From the NCBI RefSeq assembly GCF_039528175.1, contig NZ_BAAALH010000002.1, positions 1,922,001 through 1,986,000 of the forward strand: a stretch of DNA of 64,000 bases. Reading direction: 5' to 3'. Of this stretch, positions 7,891-17,527 are shown in pieces. Position numbers and translations under genes: made by a program. The stretch's first letter is position 1. Each line of letters starts with the position of its first letter. This DNA comes from Citricoccus alkalitolerans (lineage in GTDB: Bacteria; Actinomycetota; Actinomycetes; Actinomycetales; Micrococcaceae). A model generated the notes under the pieces. It worked only from the letters and a program-made list of their open reading frames with translations. It searched no databases and had not been told where the DNA came from.

Positions 7891-9672
7891 TTGACCACGG
7901 GCACCGTCACCGCTCCCGAGCCGGCGGACACCGTCGGCTCAGACTCGAGTGCGGGGACCGGGATCCGTGCAGTGATCGGCAGGTGGCCGAGCGCCCTGCG
8001 ACGCCGATGGACCGCGTCGCTGCAGTTGCGTACCGTGGCGATCACCGCCGTGCTGACCCTCGTGGCTGCCGGGGTGCTGGCACTCTTCCTGAGTCAACAG
8101 ATCACCTCCGGCCTGTTCCAGTCCCGGTTCGATCAGGTCGAGGCCGAATCGAACCGCGGCCTGAACCAGGCCCGGTCCATCTTCGACAACGCCGTCACCA
8201 ACGACTCCGAGTCGACCGACCTGCTGGTCACCAACACGCTGAACCAGCTGGCCGGGGACACGGGTGCCACGGTGGTGCGGGACATGCTCCTGGTCCCGCT
8301 GGAGGAGGCCCAGAACCTCTTCGTGGGGTCCAAGTCCAGTTCCGGACTGTCCACGGAGGTCATCCCAGATGAGCTGTCCCAGGCGGTCCAAGAGGACAAC
8401 GGCACCTATTGGCAGTCCATCAGCCTTCCCGCCGAGGACGGCGGGACGAGCCCCGGGCTGGCCTTCGGCACTCAGGTCACCCTGCCGCCGGGCAACATCT
8501 ACGCGCTCTACATGGTGTACGACCTCACGAGTGTGCAAGACACCCTGGACTACCTCATGCGGGTCCTTGTGGTCGCCGGGGCCATGCTGGTGATGATGAA
8601 CTCCCTCATCGCCGTCTACGTCACCCGGTCCGTGGTCCGCCCAGTAGGCCAAGCGGCCTCCGCCGCGGAGTCTCTGTCCTCCGGGGACCTGACCGTGCGC
8701 ATGCCCGTCCACGGCGAGGACGAGATGGCCCGACTCGGCTCGTCCTTCAACCGGATGGCGGACAACATCCAGGATCAGATCACCCAGTTGGCGGAACTCT
8801 CACAGATGCAGCAGCGGTTCGTCTCGGACGTCTCCCACGAGCTGCGGACGCCCCTGACCACGGTGCGCATGGCGGCGGAGGTGCTCTATGACTCCCGAGA
8901 GGAGTTCGACGCCATCAACCGCCGCTCCACCGAGCTGCTCTACCACCAGGTCGAACGATTCCAAGCCCTGCTCGCCGATCTGCTGGAGATTACCCGTTTC
9001 GACGCCGGAGCGGCCACGATGGCACCGGAGGAGACGGACATCCTGCACGTGGCGACCGACGTCGTCCTCACGGCACAGCCGCTGGCCCACAAGGCCAACA
9101 CGGCCGTCTTCGTCGTCCCGATGGACATGGAGGTGACGGCTGACGTCGATCCCCGCCGCATCGAGCGCATCATCCGCAACCTCGTCAACAACGCGATCGA
9201 GCATGGCGAGGGCCGTCCCGTCGACGTGATCGTCGGGGCCGGGGAGGACACGGTGGCGGTGGTGGTCCGTGACCACGGGATCGGGATGTCCGAGGAGCAG
9301 GCCTCTCGCGTCTTCGACCGGTTCTGGCGAGCGGATCCTGCACGGGCACGCACCACGGGTGGCTCCGGGCTGGGCCTGTCCATCGCCACGGAGGACACCC
9401 GGCTGCACAATGGGCGCCTGGATGCCTGGGGTGCGCCGGGGGACGGTTCGGCCTTCCGACTGACCATCCCGCGTCGCAGCGGCGGCACGGTCGGAGACAG
9501 CGCGCCGCTGGACCTGCCGCCCGTCTACTCCGAGTCCCAGCGCCGTCTGCCGTTGGAATTGGAGAACCCGGAACCCGCGCAGCTCAATGGCGAGGCGATG
9601 CCGGACCGGGTCCATGAACAGTCGTTGTACCAGCCGCGCCCGGAGACCACGCAGCGGGAGGATGAATCCTGA
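7891..9672 (+). CDS. mtrB: Sensor histidine kinase MtrB
   Basis: A 593-aa membrane kinase. The TTG start at 7891 lies 1 bp after the mtrA stop; no better in-frame start is close. Span one is about 47-67 (VAITAVLTLVAAGVLALFL), then an extracytoplasmic sensor of about 160 residues, span two at about 228-248, and a HAMP domain (RPVGQAASAAESLSSGDLTVRMP). The HisKA motif VSDVSHELRTPL has phospho-His316. The ATPase domain carries NNAIEHG, RDHGIGM and GGSGLGLSIA. A roughly 75-residue disordered tail follows. MtrB phosphorylates MtrA and localises to septa in relatives. Its stop overlaps lpqB (TGATG), so LpqB, its accessory lipoprotein, is translationally coupled. Confidence 0.96.
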   Translation: MTTGTVTAPEPADTVGSDSSAGTGIRAVIGRWPSALRRRWTASLQLRTVAITAVLTLVAAGVLALFLSQQITSGLFQSRFDQVEAESNRGLNQARSIFDNAVTNDSESTDLLVTNTLNQLAGDTGATVVRDMLLVPLEEAQNLFVGSKSSSGLSTEVIPDELSQAVQEDNGTYWQSISLPAEDGGTSPGLAFGTQVTLPPGNIYALYMVYDLTSVQDTLDYLMRVLVVAGAMLVMMNSLIAVYVTRSVVRPVGQAASAAESLSSGDLTVRMPVHGEDEMARLGSSFNRMADNIQDQITQLAELSQMQQRFVSDVSHELRTPLTTVRMAAEVLYDSREEFDAINRRSTELLYHQVERFQALLADLLEITRFDAGAATMAPEETDILHVATDVVLTAQPLAHKANTAVFVVPMDMEVTADVDPRRIERIIRNLVNNAIEHGEGRPVDVIVGAGEDTVAVVVRDHGIGMSEEQASRVFDRFWRADPARARTTGGSGLGLSIATEDTRLHNGRLDAWGAPGDGSAFRLTIPRRSGGTVGDSAPLDLPPVYSESQRRLPLELENPEPAQLNGEAMPDRVHEQSLYQPRPETTQREDES

Positions 9673-11417
9673 TGACGGATCCCCAGCACACCGTGGACCA
9701 CGGTCGTCCAGCCCGCCCCCGAAGCCTCATGGCCGCGCTCTGTGCCGCGCTCATCGCCGGCCTACTCCTGCTGACCGGCTGTGCCCACCTGCCGCAGAGC
9801 GGCCCGGTCGGCACCTCGGACCCCCTGCCGGGCGCTGAGAACCAGGTGAACTACTCCTTCACCCCGGCGGGCCCGGCGGAGGATGCCAGCCCAGAGGACG
9901 TCATCCGCGGCTTCCTCACCGCCGGGACCGGCACCCAGGACGACTACGCCACGGCCCGCGAGTTCCTGACGGAGGAGGCCGCCGAGGCGTGGAATCCCGA
10001 GGCCAGGACCCTCGTCTACAACGAGACACCCACTGTGGTCCCGTCGGCCCAGGACAACCAGTATGAGGTCCAGATCGAGGTGGACTCGGTGGTGGATGAG
10101 CGCGGCATCATGAACCGGATGCCGGCCAACACCTCCGAGGCCGTGGGCTTCGCCCTGACCCAGGAGGACGGACAATGGAGGATCGCGGAGGCGCCGGGCG
10201 GCACGATGCTGGAGTCCGCCCAGTTCCGCGCCCTCTTCGCCTCACATGAGTTGTACTTCTACGACCAGTCCTACTCCTATGCCGTTCCGGACCTGCGGTG
10301 GTTCCTCAACCGGTCGGGTTCGGCTGCGGACATCGTCGGCGCCCTGTTGGACGGGCCCGCTCCGTACCTGGACGGCGCCGTGCGGACGGCCTTCCAGGCT
10401 GGTTCGGAGCTGTCTCGTCCCTCCGTTCCGGTCGACTCCGGCTCGGCCAAGGTTGATCTCACGCAGCAGACGGTCGAGAGCGCCGACCCGTTGATGCGGC
10501 AGCGGATGCAGCAACAGCTTGAGCTGACGCTGGACGGGCTGAACAACGTCTCCAGTGTGGAGATGTCCGTGGATCTGAACTCGCTCGACCTGGGATCGGT
10601 GGCGGACAACTTCGAACCGGCCCGGATCAACCCCGGGGTGGGCTCCACACAGGTCGCCGTCGCCAACGGGGAGCTCGTCTATTTCGAGGGTGATGCAACG
10701 GTCCCGGTGGGTGGCCTGCAGCTGGATATCGACGGCGGGCCGGTGGACCCGGCCATGAGCCTGGACGGCACCCGATTCGCGTTCCTGAACGCCGACGGGA
10801 CGCAGATGGTCTCCGCCGGTACGGATGGCTCCCAGGCACTCGAGCTGGAAGGAGAGAACCTGACGCGGCCGAGCTTCGACTCATCCGGCTGGACCTGGAC
10901 CGTGGACCACGCCAACGGCACCCGGATCATGGCCCTGCAGACCTCCGGTCAGGACGGGGCGTCCCTGGAGATCAGCGCAGAATGGCTCGGCGACCGCACC
11001 GTCCAGGCTCTGCGCATCTCCCGCGATGGCACGCGGGCGGCCATCGTGGCCGGGGAGGGGGAGTCGTCCCACCTGTACCTCTCCGGCGTCATCCGCGATT
11101 CGGAGGGCGTCCCCCGTGGACTTGGCTCGCCGGTCCGGTTGGAGCCCACGGTGCCCGTCAACGACGTCAACTGGGTCTCCGACCAGAAGCTGCTGGTGGC
11201 CGCCACCAGCAGCACGTCCTCGGTGCAGGCGCAGCTCATCGGACTCGACGGTTCGCTCGACACGCTGCGGCCGCTGTTGGGCATGACCGGTTTCTCCACC
11301 GGTCCCGGTGACAATCCGATCTATGCGGAGACCGCCGAAGCGGTGCACACCCTGGCCGGATCCACGTGGCGGTCCCAGGCCGGTGCCGTGGCCCATGACA
11401 TGGCCTTCCCCGGCTGA
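9672..11417 (+). CDS. lpqB: Lipoprotein LpqB (MtrB accessory)
   Basis: A 581-aa lipoprotein. Residues 18-36 form the signal peptide and LLTGC gives lipidated Cys37. A LpqB N-terminal domain and a GerMN/sporulation-germination-type domain (about residues 195-300, including DIVGALLDGPAPYL and ELTLDGLNNV) are followed by a C-terminal beta-propeller-like region with repeated DGTRFAFLNADG- and RDGTRAAIVAGEG-type blades. In mycobacteria LpqB binds the MtrB sensor domain and tunes MtrA phosphorylation. ATG 9672 overlaps the mtrB stop. Confidence 0.95.
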   Translation: MTDPQHTVDHGRPARPRSLMAALCAALIAGLLLLTGCAHLPQSGPVGTSDPLPGAENQVNYSFTPAGPAEDASPEDVIRGFLTAGTGTQDDYATAREFLTEEAAEAWNPEARTLVYNETPTVVPSAQDNQYEVQIEVDSVVDERGIMNRMPANTSEAVGFALTQEDGQWRIAEAPGGTMLESAQFRALFASHELYFYDQSYSYAVPDLRWFLNRSGSAADIVGALLDGPAPYLDGAVRTAFQAGSELSRPSVPVDSGSAKVDLTQQTVESADPLMRQRMQQQLELTLDGLNNVSSVEMSVDLNSLDLGSVADNFEPARINPGVGSTQVAVANGELVYFEGDATVPVGGLQLDIDGGPVDPAMSLDGTRFAFLNADGTQMVSAGTDGSQALELEGENLTRPSFDSSGWTWTVDHANGTRIMALQTSGQDGASLEISAEWLGDRTVQALRISRDGTRAAIVAGEGESSHLYLSGVIRDSEGVPRGLGSPVRLEPTVPVNDVNWVSDQKLLVAATSSTSSVQAQLIGLDGSLDTLRPLLGMTGFSTGPGDNPIYAETAEAVHTLAGSTWRSQAGAVAHDMAFPG

Positions 11418-11498
11418 CTCGGGACTACCCGGGCGTGTCATCCACAGCGGGCCCCGACTGGCGTCCCCGGCAACGGACGCGAGGAGCAGAGTGGGCTC

Positions 11499-12449
11499 AT
11501 GAGGCTCCCTTCTGGATGTGCCGTTGGACTGGACCGGCTGGTCCTCACTCCGGCGGCGCGTGCACTGGGCCGGTCGGGACGCGAGCTGGCGGGGCTGCTG
11601 ATGCCCAGCCTCTGCGTCCTCTGCGGACGGCAGGACGGCACGGTATGTCCGGAGTGCGCCCCGGGACTGATCGCCGAACTGCTCCACCCCTTCCGGGCGG
11701 AACAGGATGCGGCCGCCCTGCCGCTCTACCCCGTCCGGACCCGGCCTCGGTCCTCACTTCAGTCCCTGTCGGCAAGGCTTCCCGGCGGCGTGGTCCTGCC
11801 GGCGGTCTCTTCCGGTGACGGAGACCCACCGATGTCCCAGGGCGGATCCGAACCGACCCTGCACCCGGTGCCCGTGGTGGCGGCCGCACGCTACGGGGCG
11901 GAGGCCTCGCGGGCGCTCCTGGCCTTCAAAGACCACGGACGAACGGCCGTTGCCGGGTACCTGCGTCCGGCCGTCCACCGGGCACTGTCCGCCGCTCCGC
12001 GGTTGCTGGAGGCGCAGGGCCCGTTCACCCTGGTGCCGGTCCCGACCAGCGCGGCCGGATTCCGTGCCCGGGGCTATGACCCGGTGGAGGAACTGCTGAC
12101 CGGCGCACTGCCACCTGGCTGGCAGGTGGCCCCCGGATGGCTGACTCACCGGAGGAGGCCCTTCGTGGCCGCCTCACGTCCCCGCAGCAGTCACGCGGGC
12201 AATGGGTCACGGCAGCGGCGTCGTCGTGGACAGGACCGGTTCCGCACCACGCGGCGTTATGCCGCGAGTGCCCACCTCGAACCAGGACGCAACGTGGTGG
12301 TGTTCGACGACGTCATGACCACGGGATCCACTCTCGCAGCCACGTGGCATGCCCTCGAGCAGGCTGGAATCCGGCCGGTGGGCGCGGTGGTGGTGGCAGC
12401 GGTGACCGCCCCGGGAACGGCGCCCGACGAAGGTCTTAACTCGGCGTGA
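11499..12449 (+). CDS. ComF-family phosphoribosyltransferase-like protein
   Basis: A 316-aa protein. A four-Cys cluster (Cys39, 42, 50, 53; CVLCG and CPEC) is the ComF zinc finger. The C-terminal half has a type I PRTase fold with the PRPP loop VVVFDDVMTTGSTL at about residues 266-279. Middle segments AARYGAEASRALLAFKDHGR and LVPVPTSAAGFRARGYDP are ComF-typical. ComF proteins take part in DNA uptake in competent bacteria; in actinobacteria the gene usually stands alone here between lpqB and hpf and its role is unclear. It lies 81 bp after lpqB and probably has its own promoter. Confidence 0.9.
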   Translation: MRLPSGCAVGLDRLVLTPAARALGRSGRELAGLLMPSLCVLCGRQDGTVCPECAPGLIAELLHPFRAEQDAAALPLYPVRTRPRSSLQSLSARLPGGVVLPAVSSGDGDPPMSQGGSEPTLHPVPVVAAARYGAEASRALLAFKDHGRTAVAGYLRPAVHRALSAAPRLLEAQGPFTLVPVPTSAAGFRARGYDPVEELLTGALPPGWQVAPGWLTHRRRPFVAASRPRSSHAGNGSRQRRRRGQDRFRTTRRYAASAHLEPGRNVVVFDDVMTTGSTLAATWHALEQAGIRPVGAVVVAAVTAPGTAPDEGLNSA

Positions 12450-12464
12450 AGAAAGTACTAGGGT
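12436..12464 (+). promoter_or_regulatory. Predicted hpf promoter
   Basis: -35 TTAACT (12436-12441), exactly 17 bp, then -10 TAGGGT (12459-12464). It overlaps the last codons of the comF-like gene. RNA would begin near 12471 and give a leader of about 140 nt before the hpf start. Confidence 0.6.
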
Positions 12465-12493
12465 GAGGGCAACGGACCCCACGGGGATCGTCT

Positions 12494-12529
12494 TCGGCGG
12501 CTGGAAGGAGGAGTTCTTCCCGCCGCCGA
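12494..12529 (+). other. Hairpin in the hpf leader
   Basis: TCGGCGG (12494-12500) pairs with CCGCCGA (12523-12529), and inside it GGAAG (12503-12507) pairs with CTTCC (12516-12520), separated by small internal loops. The GGAGGAG loop resembles a ribosome site but is 90 nt from the start. No U-run follows, so it is not an obvious terminator; it could control mRNA stability or translation. Confidence 0.4.
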
Positions 12530-12611
12530 GGTGCATTAAGGGGCTGGCACCAGGCCGGCCGCACGGTGCACGCACATGTTCGAATAGCCGTCAGGCTCCT
12601 AGGAGGACATC

Positions 12612-13292
12612 ATGACCATGGACGTCAGCTACGTTGCCCGCAACGTCTCCCTTCCGGACCGGTTCCGGGACTACGCCCAGGAGAAGTTCAGCAAGATCGA
12701 GCAGCTATCCACACGCGCTCAGGGGCTGGAGATCAAGGTCACCAAGCAGACCAACCACCGTCATTCGGATGAGAAGCTCACCGTGGAGTTGACTGTCCAC
12801 GGCAAAGGCAAGGTCATCCGCGCGGAGGCCCAGGCTGACGACAAGTTCGCCGCCTTCGATCTTGCCTTCGGCAAGCTCCTGGAGCGGTTGCGGCGTCTCC
12901 GTGACCGGCAGAAGGACCGTCACCAGAAGCGGGTTTCGGTGGCGGATGCAACGGCGGCGTTGCCCTTGGTCCAACCGGGGCAGTCTCTGGTGTCGCAGGT
13001 CATGGCAGACCAGGCCGCAGAAAATCACACCGCACAGGAGGAAAACGGCCAGGTCCCCGTGCGGATCCGCAAGAAGGTCTTCCCCGCCAAGCCCGTCAGT
13101 GTTGACGATGCAGTCGATGCCATGGAACTGGTGGGACACGATTTCTACCTCTTCATCGACGAGTCCACCGGCCGGCCCTCCGCTGTCTACCGCCGCAAGG
13201 GGTGGAGTTATGGCGTCATCACCCTCGATGCCGACCATCCTGACGCTGAGGTCCAGGAAGAGGACGTCCACTATCGAGCCGCAACGGTCTGA
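12612..13292 (+). CDS. hpf: Long-form ribosome hibernation-promoting factor
   Basis: A 226-aa protein. AGGAGG at 12601-12606 supports the ATG at 12612. Residues 1-100 form the S30AE/HPF domain (VARNVSLPDRFRDYAQEKFSKI... IRAEAQADDKFAAFDLA), followed by a linker and the C-terminal dimerisation domain (about 158-222, KKVFPAKPVSVDDAVDAMEL and VGHDFYLFIDESTG, then VYRRKGWSYGVI). The long form binds 70S ribosomes and pairs them into 100S dimers when growth slows, protecting them. Its own promoter and leader precede it. Confidence 0.95.
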   Translation: MTMDVSYVARNVSLPDRFRDYAQEKFSKIEQLSTRAQGLEIKVTKQTNHRHSDEKLTVELTVHGKGKVIRAEAQADDKFAAFDLAFGKLLERLRRLRDRQKDRHQKRVSVADATAALPLVQPGQSLVSQVMADQAAENHTAQEENGQVPVRIRKKVFPAKPVSVDDAVDAMELVGHDFYLFIDESTGRPSAVYRRKGWSYGVITLDADHPDAEVQEEDVHYRAATV

Positions 13293-13309
13293 GTCCCTGG
13301 CATCACGCC

Positions 13310-14632
13310 GTGGCCGCCGCCCGCCCGGCCCTTCNNNNNNNNNNNNNNNNNNNNNNNCTCGGCTACTCCGAGGCCCGCCGCACGGCGTTGGCCGCCCAGC
13401 TGATCCACCAACGACGCCGGCCGGGCCCGCCGGGTGCCCGAAAGATCAGATCGGTCGTGGACCGGCTCGGCGTGCTCCAGGTGGACTCCGTCAACATCCT
13501 GGCGCGGGCCCACTACGTGCCCCTTTTCAGCCGGCTGGGCCCCTACGATCCGGCTCTGCTGGACCGGTTGTCCCATCAGGTGTCCCACCAGAGGCACCCC
13601 ACGTGGACCGAGTACTGGGCCCACGAGGCCTCGCTGGTCCCGGTGCGGTTGCGGCCCGCGCTCGTGGCAGTCCAACGTCGCACCTGGATGACCGCCACAG
13701 ACGTGGACGCGCAGGTCAGGGATGAGCTGTCGCAGCAGATCCTCGCGTTGCTCTCCGCGTCCTGTCCGCTGACGGCGAGACAGGTCGAGAGCCGACTGGG
13801 GCACCACGGAGGCCATCAGGGACATTGGGGCTGGAACTGGTCCGTGGTCAAGCGGATTCTCGAGGATCTCTTCGCGTCCGGGCGGATCGCGAGTGCTGGA
13901 CGCAATCCCCAGTTCGAACGCCTCTTCGTGCCGGCCTCGGCCATCGATCCGGCGGCCGAGGTGCCGGACCGGCACGCGGCGGTCCTGGAGCTGGTGGACA
14001 CCGCCGCCCGGGCCTTGGGGGTGGCCACCGAGGCCAGTCTCGCCGACTACTACCGGATCACCGTCGCAGCCGCCCGCGCCGCAGCGGTGCAACTGTACAA
14101 CGAGGGCGTCCTGGAACCCGTCCGGCTGCCCGGTCTCCGCGGGACAACCGTGGCGGCATGGCGCCATGCCGAGGCGGTGACGCCCCGGACCGCGACGGGC
14201 CGGGCCCTGGTCAGCCCCTTCGATCCACTGGTGTTCCACCGGCCGCGGGTTGAGGCACTGTTCGGCGTGCGGTACCGCCTGGGGATCTACACTCCCGCTC
14301 CGAAACGGACCCGTGGTTATTACTCCCTGTTGTTCCTGCTCGGAGAGCGGCTGGTCGCCCAGGTTGACCTCAAGGCGGACCGTGCCGGCAAAGTGCTGTT
14401 GGTACGCGGTGCCTGGTCTGAGGATCCGGCCACGGTTCCCGGCGGCCCTGGACAGGCGAGCGGGGCTGGTGGCCTGGCGGCCGACGTCGGGCACGTGGTG
14501 GTGGAGCTGGCCGCCGAGCTGGGCGAGCTGGCTGGATGGCTGGGTCTGGAGGACGTGGTGGTGGTGGAGAATGCCGACGGGGACCTGCCAGTGGAACTGC
14601 TGCGGGCGTGGAGGAAGCTCCCAGAGATTTGA
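13310..14632 (+). CDS. YcaQ-like winged-helix DNA-binding protein (HTH_42 family)
   Basis: About 440 aa, with 23 undetermined bases near its 5' end that preserve frame. Family features: YSEARRTALAAQLI, VDRLGVLQVDSVNILARAHYVPLFSR, PTWTEYWAHEASLVP, and later YYRITVAAARAA and LVSPFDPLVFHRPRVEALFG. Members include E. coli YcaQ, which unhooks DNA interstrand crosslinks, and S. sahachiroi AlkX/AZL enzymes. Crosslink glycosylase activity is possible but not certain: the catalytic QxQ/QxD-type motif of this family should be looked for near LGVLQVDSVN, where QVD is present. The GTG at 13310 lies 17 bp after hpf, with no clear ribosome site. Confidence 0.8.
   Translation: MAAARPALXXXXXXXXLGYSEARRTALAAQLIHQRRRPGPPGARKIRSVVDRLGVLQVDSVNILARAHYVPLFSRLGPYDPALLDRLSHQVSHQRHPTWTEYWAHEASLVPVRLRPALVAVQRRTWMTATDVDAQVRDELSQQILALLSASCPLTARQVESRLGHHGGHQGHWGWNWSVVKRILEDLFASGRIASAGRNPQFERLFVPASAIDPAAEVPDRHAAVLELVDTAARALGVATEASLADYYRITVAAARAAAVQLYNEGVLEPVRLPGLRGTTVAAWRHAEAVTPRTATGRALVSPFDPLVFHRPRVEALFGVRYRLGIYTPAPKRTRGYYSLLFLLGERLVAQVDLKADRAGKVLLVRGAWSEDPATVPGGPGQASGAGGLAADVGHVVVELAAELGELAGWLGLEDVVVVENADGDLPVELLRAWRKLPEI
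13335..13357. other. Assembly gap (23 N)
   Basis: Twenty-three undetermined bases within codons 9-16 of the YcaQ-like gene. The size keeps the frame open, so the estimate is probably right, but eight residues cannot be read. Confidence 0.99.
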
Positions 14633-14737
14633 CCGTAGACTATGCGGGTATCTCCGTGGCCGCTGGCCGAACCGGGGTACCCGAGCGCAATGCATACCGA
14701 CGCACCCGGTGCACCGGGGAACAGGGAGTCTAGGCAC

Positions 14738-17527
14738 GTGGCATCATTCATCGAACGAATCCTGAAGACCGGGGACAAGAAGGTCCTCAAGCGCCTGAGG
14801 GGATTCGCCGACGCCATCAATGTCCTCGAGGACGAGTTCCGCGAGATGTCCGACGCCGAGCTGCGCGGCGAGACCGATGCGTTCCGTGAGCGGATCGCCG
14901 GCGGGGAATCCCTCGACTCACTGCTGCCAGAGGCCTTCGCGGCCGTCCGCGAGGCGGCCGGACGCACCCTCGGCCAGCGTCACTACGACGTCCAGCTGAT
15001 GGGCGGGGCCGCCCTGCACCTCGGGAACATCGCCGAGATGAAGACCGGTGAGGGCAAGACCCTCGTGGCCACCGCCCCGGCCTACCTCAACGCCCTCTCG
15101 GGCCAGGGCGTCCACGTCATCACGGTCAACGACTACCTCGCCAGTTACCAGTCCGAGCTCATGGGCCGCGTCTTCCGGTTCCTCGGCCTGGAGACCGGCG
15201 TGATCGTCGCCAACCAGGATCCCGCCACCCGACGTGCCCAGTACGCCGCGGACATCACCTACGGCACGAACAACGAGTTCGGCTTCGACTACCTGCGGGA
15301 CAACATGGCCTGGTCCAAGGACGAACTCGTCCAGCGCGGCCATCACTTCGCCATCGTCGACGAGGTCGACTCCATCCTCATCGACGAGGCCCGCACTCCG
15401 CTGATCATCTCCGGCCCGGCCCAGGGCGACGCCTCGCGCTGGTACACCGAGTTCTCCAAGCTGGTGCGCAAGCTGACCTTGGACGAGGACTACGAGGTCG
15501 ACGAGAAGAAGAAGACCGTCGGCGTGCTCGAGCCGGGCATCGAGAAGACGGAGGACTGGCTGGGCATCTCCAACCTCTACGAGTCCGCCAACACCCCGCT
15601 GATCCAGTACCTGAACAACGCCATCAAGGCCAAGGAGCTGTTCAAGAAGGACAAGGACTACGTCGTGCTGGGCGGCGAGGTCAACATCGTGGACGAGCAC
15701 ACAGGCCGTGTCCTGGCGGGGCGCCGCTACAACGAGGGCATGCATCAGGCCATCGAGGCCAAGGAGGGCGTGCAGATCAAGGCGGAGAACCAGACGCTGG
15801 CCACCGTCACCCTGCAGAACTACTTCCGCCTCTACGAGAAGCTGTCCGGCATGACCGGTACGGCAGAGACCGAGGCCGGCGAGTTCATGTCCACCTACAA
15901 GCTCGGCGTGGTGGTCATCCCCTCGAACAGGTCCATCCAGCGCGTGGACCAGACCGACCTCATCTACAAGAACGAGGTCGCGAAGTTCGACGCCGTGGTC
16001 AAGGACATCGCCGAGCGGCACGAGAAGGGCCAGCCCGTGCTGGTGGGCACCACCTCGGTGGAGAAGTCTGAATACCTCTCCAAGCTGCTGGCCAAGAACG
16101 GTGTCCGGCACGAGGTGCTCAACGCGAAGAACCACGCTCGTGAGGCGTCGATTGTCGCTCAGGCCGGCCGCAAGGGGGCCGTCACTGTGGCCACCAACAT
16201 GGCTGGCCGCGGTACCGACATCATGTTGGGCGGCAACGCCGAGCACAACGCGGTCGATGAGATGCAGAAGCGTGGCCTGGATCCCGTCGAGGATGCCGAA
16301 CGCTATGAGGAACTGTGGGACGAGGTCCTGGCCGCCGCCCAAGAGGGCGTCAAGAAGGAACACGAGGAGGTCCTCGCCCTCGGTGGGCTCTATGTGCTCG
16401 GCACGGAGCGCCACGAGTCCCGACGGATCGACAATCAGCTGCGCGGCCGTTCCGGCCGTCAGGGTGATCCGGGCGAATCCCGTTTCTACCTCTCGTTGAC
16501 CGACGACCTGATGCGCCTGTTCAACCCCGGTGCCGCGTCCCGCATCATGAATTCCGCCTCCGTTCCGGATGACATGGCGCTGGAATCGAAGATGGTGTCC
16601 GGGGCCATCCAGAACGCCCAGCAACAGGTCGAATCGCGTAACACCGAGCAGCGTAAGAACGTGCTGAAGTACGACGACGTCATGAATCGCCAGCGTGAGG
16701 CCATCTACACCGACCGCCGGCACATCCTGGAGGGTGAGGACCTTCGGTCCAAGATCCAGAACTTCCTCGAAGATGCCGTCTCCACTGTGGTGGATGAGGC
16801 CACAGGTGCGGGGCACGCCGGCGACTGGGACCTGGACCAGCTCTGGACGGATTTGAAGCAGATGTACCCCGTGGGCGTCACTGTGGATGAGGTGGTGGAG
16901 GAGTCCGGTGGCCTGACGAAGCTCAAGGCCGAGGACCTGAAGCGCGAGCTGGTCTCTGACGCCCGGCTGGCCTATGAGGACCGCGAGAAAGCCATCGGGC
17001 CGGACACCCTGCGCGAACTGGAGCGCCGCGTGGTGCTCTCGGTGATCGGCCGGAAGTGGCAGGAACATCTCTACGAGATGGACTACCTCAAGGAGGGCAT
17101 CGGACTGCGCTCCATGGCCCAGCGTGATCCCCTGGTCGAGTACCAGCGCGAGGGCTTCATCCTGTTCGAGGCCATGATGGAGGCCATCCGAGAAGAATCG
17201 ATCGGCTACCTGTTCAACCTCGAGGTGCAGACCGCTCCGGCCGCGACCTCGTTGCCGGGTGTGCAGGACGCCCGATCCACGACGATGACGCCAGTCCTGA
17301 ACGTCAAGGGCCTCGACGCGCCTCGCCAGCCGTCGACCCTCCGGTTCTCCGCGCCGTCGGACTCCGGCGAGGTCACCACGCAGGTGCGCCGCACGGACGG
17401 GGCGACCAGCGACCAGACCTCTCCAGGGTCTGCCGATGAGGCGGGCAGGAACGGCTCTGGCAACGGGGCCGGCGGGGCGAAGGGCGCTCCGCGCGGTGCC
17501 AAGAAGTCCAAGAAGAGCCGCCGCTAG
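14738..17527 (+). CDS. secA: Preprotein translocase ATPase SecA
   Basis: A 929-aa protein. The start is the GTG at 14738 (MASFIERILKTGDKK), preceded by CAGGGAG; the frame extends 32 codons upstream without family similarity. Walker A is GEGKT (residues 104-108), the DEAD-like box is DEVD (208-211), with DEARTPLIISG after it. The nucleotide-binding domain 2 motifs NMAGRGTDIMLGG and QLRGRSGRQGDPG are intact. The helical scaffold and IRA regions follow. The Ser/Gly/Lys-rich C-terminus ends KKSKKSRR and has no Cys-rich SEC-C zinc motif. SecA drives export through SecYEG. A TAGACT -10 box at 14636-14641 gives a leader of about 90 nt. The stop overlaps the convergent Rv3235-like gene by 4 bp. Confidence 0.97.
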   Translation: MASFIERILKTGDKKVLKRLRGFADAINVLEDEFREMSDAELRGETDAFRERIAGGESLDSLLPEAFAAVREAAGRTLGQRHYDVQLMGGAALHLGNIAEMKTGEGKTLVATAPAYLNALSGQGVHVITVNDYLASYQSELMGRVFRFLGLETGVIVANQDPATRRAQYAADITYGTNNEFGFDYLRDNMAWSKDELVQRGHHFAIVDEVDSILIDEARTPLIISGPAQGDASRWYTEFSKLVRKLTLDEDYEVDEKKKTVGVLEPGIEKTEDWLGISNLYESANTPLIQYLNNAIKAKELFKKDKDYVVLGGEVNIVDEHTGRVLAGRRYNEGMHQAIEAKEGVQIKAENQTLATVTLQNYFRLYEKLSGMTGTAETEAGEFMSTYKLGVVVIPSNRSIQRVDQTDLIYKNEVAKFDAVVKDIAERHEKGQPVLVGTTSVEKSEYLSKLLAKNGVRHEVLNAKNHAREASIVAQAGRKGAVTVATNMAGRGTDIMLGGNAEHNAVDEMQKRGLDPVEDAERYEELWDEVLAAAQEGVKKEHEEVLALGGLYVLGTERHESRRIDNQLRGRSGRQGDPGESRFYLSLTDDLMRLFNPGAASRIMNSASVPDDMALESKMVSGAIQNAQQQVESRNTEQRKNVLKYDDVMNRQREAIYTDRRHILEGEDLRSKIQNFLEDAVSTVVDEATGAGHAGDWDLDQLWTDLKQMYPVGVTVDEVVEESGGLTKLKAEDLKRELVSDARLAYEDREKAIGPDTLRELERRVVLSVIGRKWQEHLYEMDYLKEGIGLRSMAQRDPLVEYQREGFILFEAMMEAIREESIGYLFNLEVQTAPAATSLPGVQDARSTTMTPVLNVKGLDAPRQPSTLRFSAPSDSGEVTTQVRRTDGATSDQTSPGSADEAGRNGSGNGAGGAKGAPRGAKKSKKSRR

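Noticed and set aside
6984..8045. Upstream extension of the SPYG membrane protein to 810 aa
   Set aside because: The added part is antisense to mtrA and mtrB; a strong ribosome site precedes the ATG at 6983.
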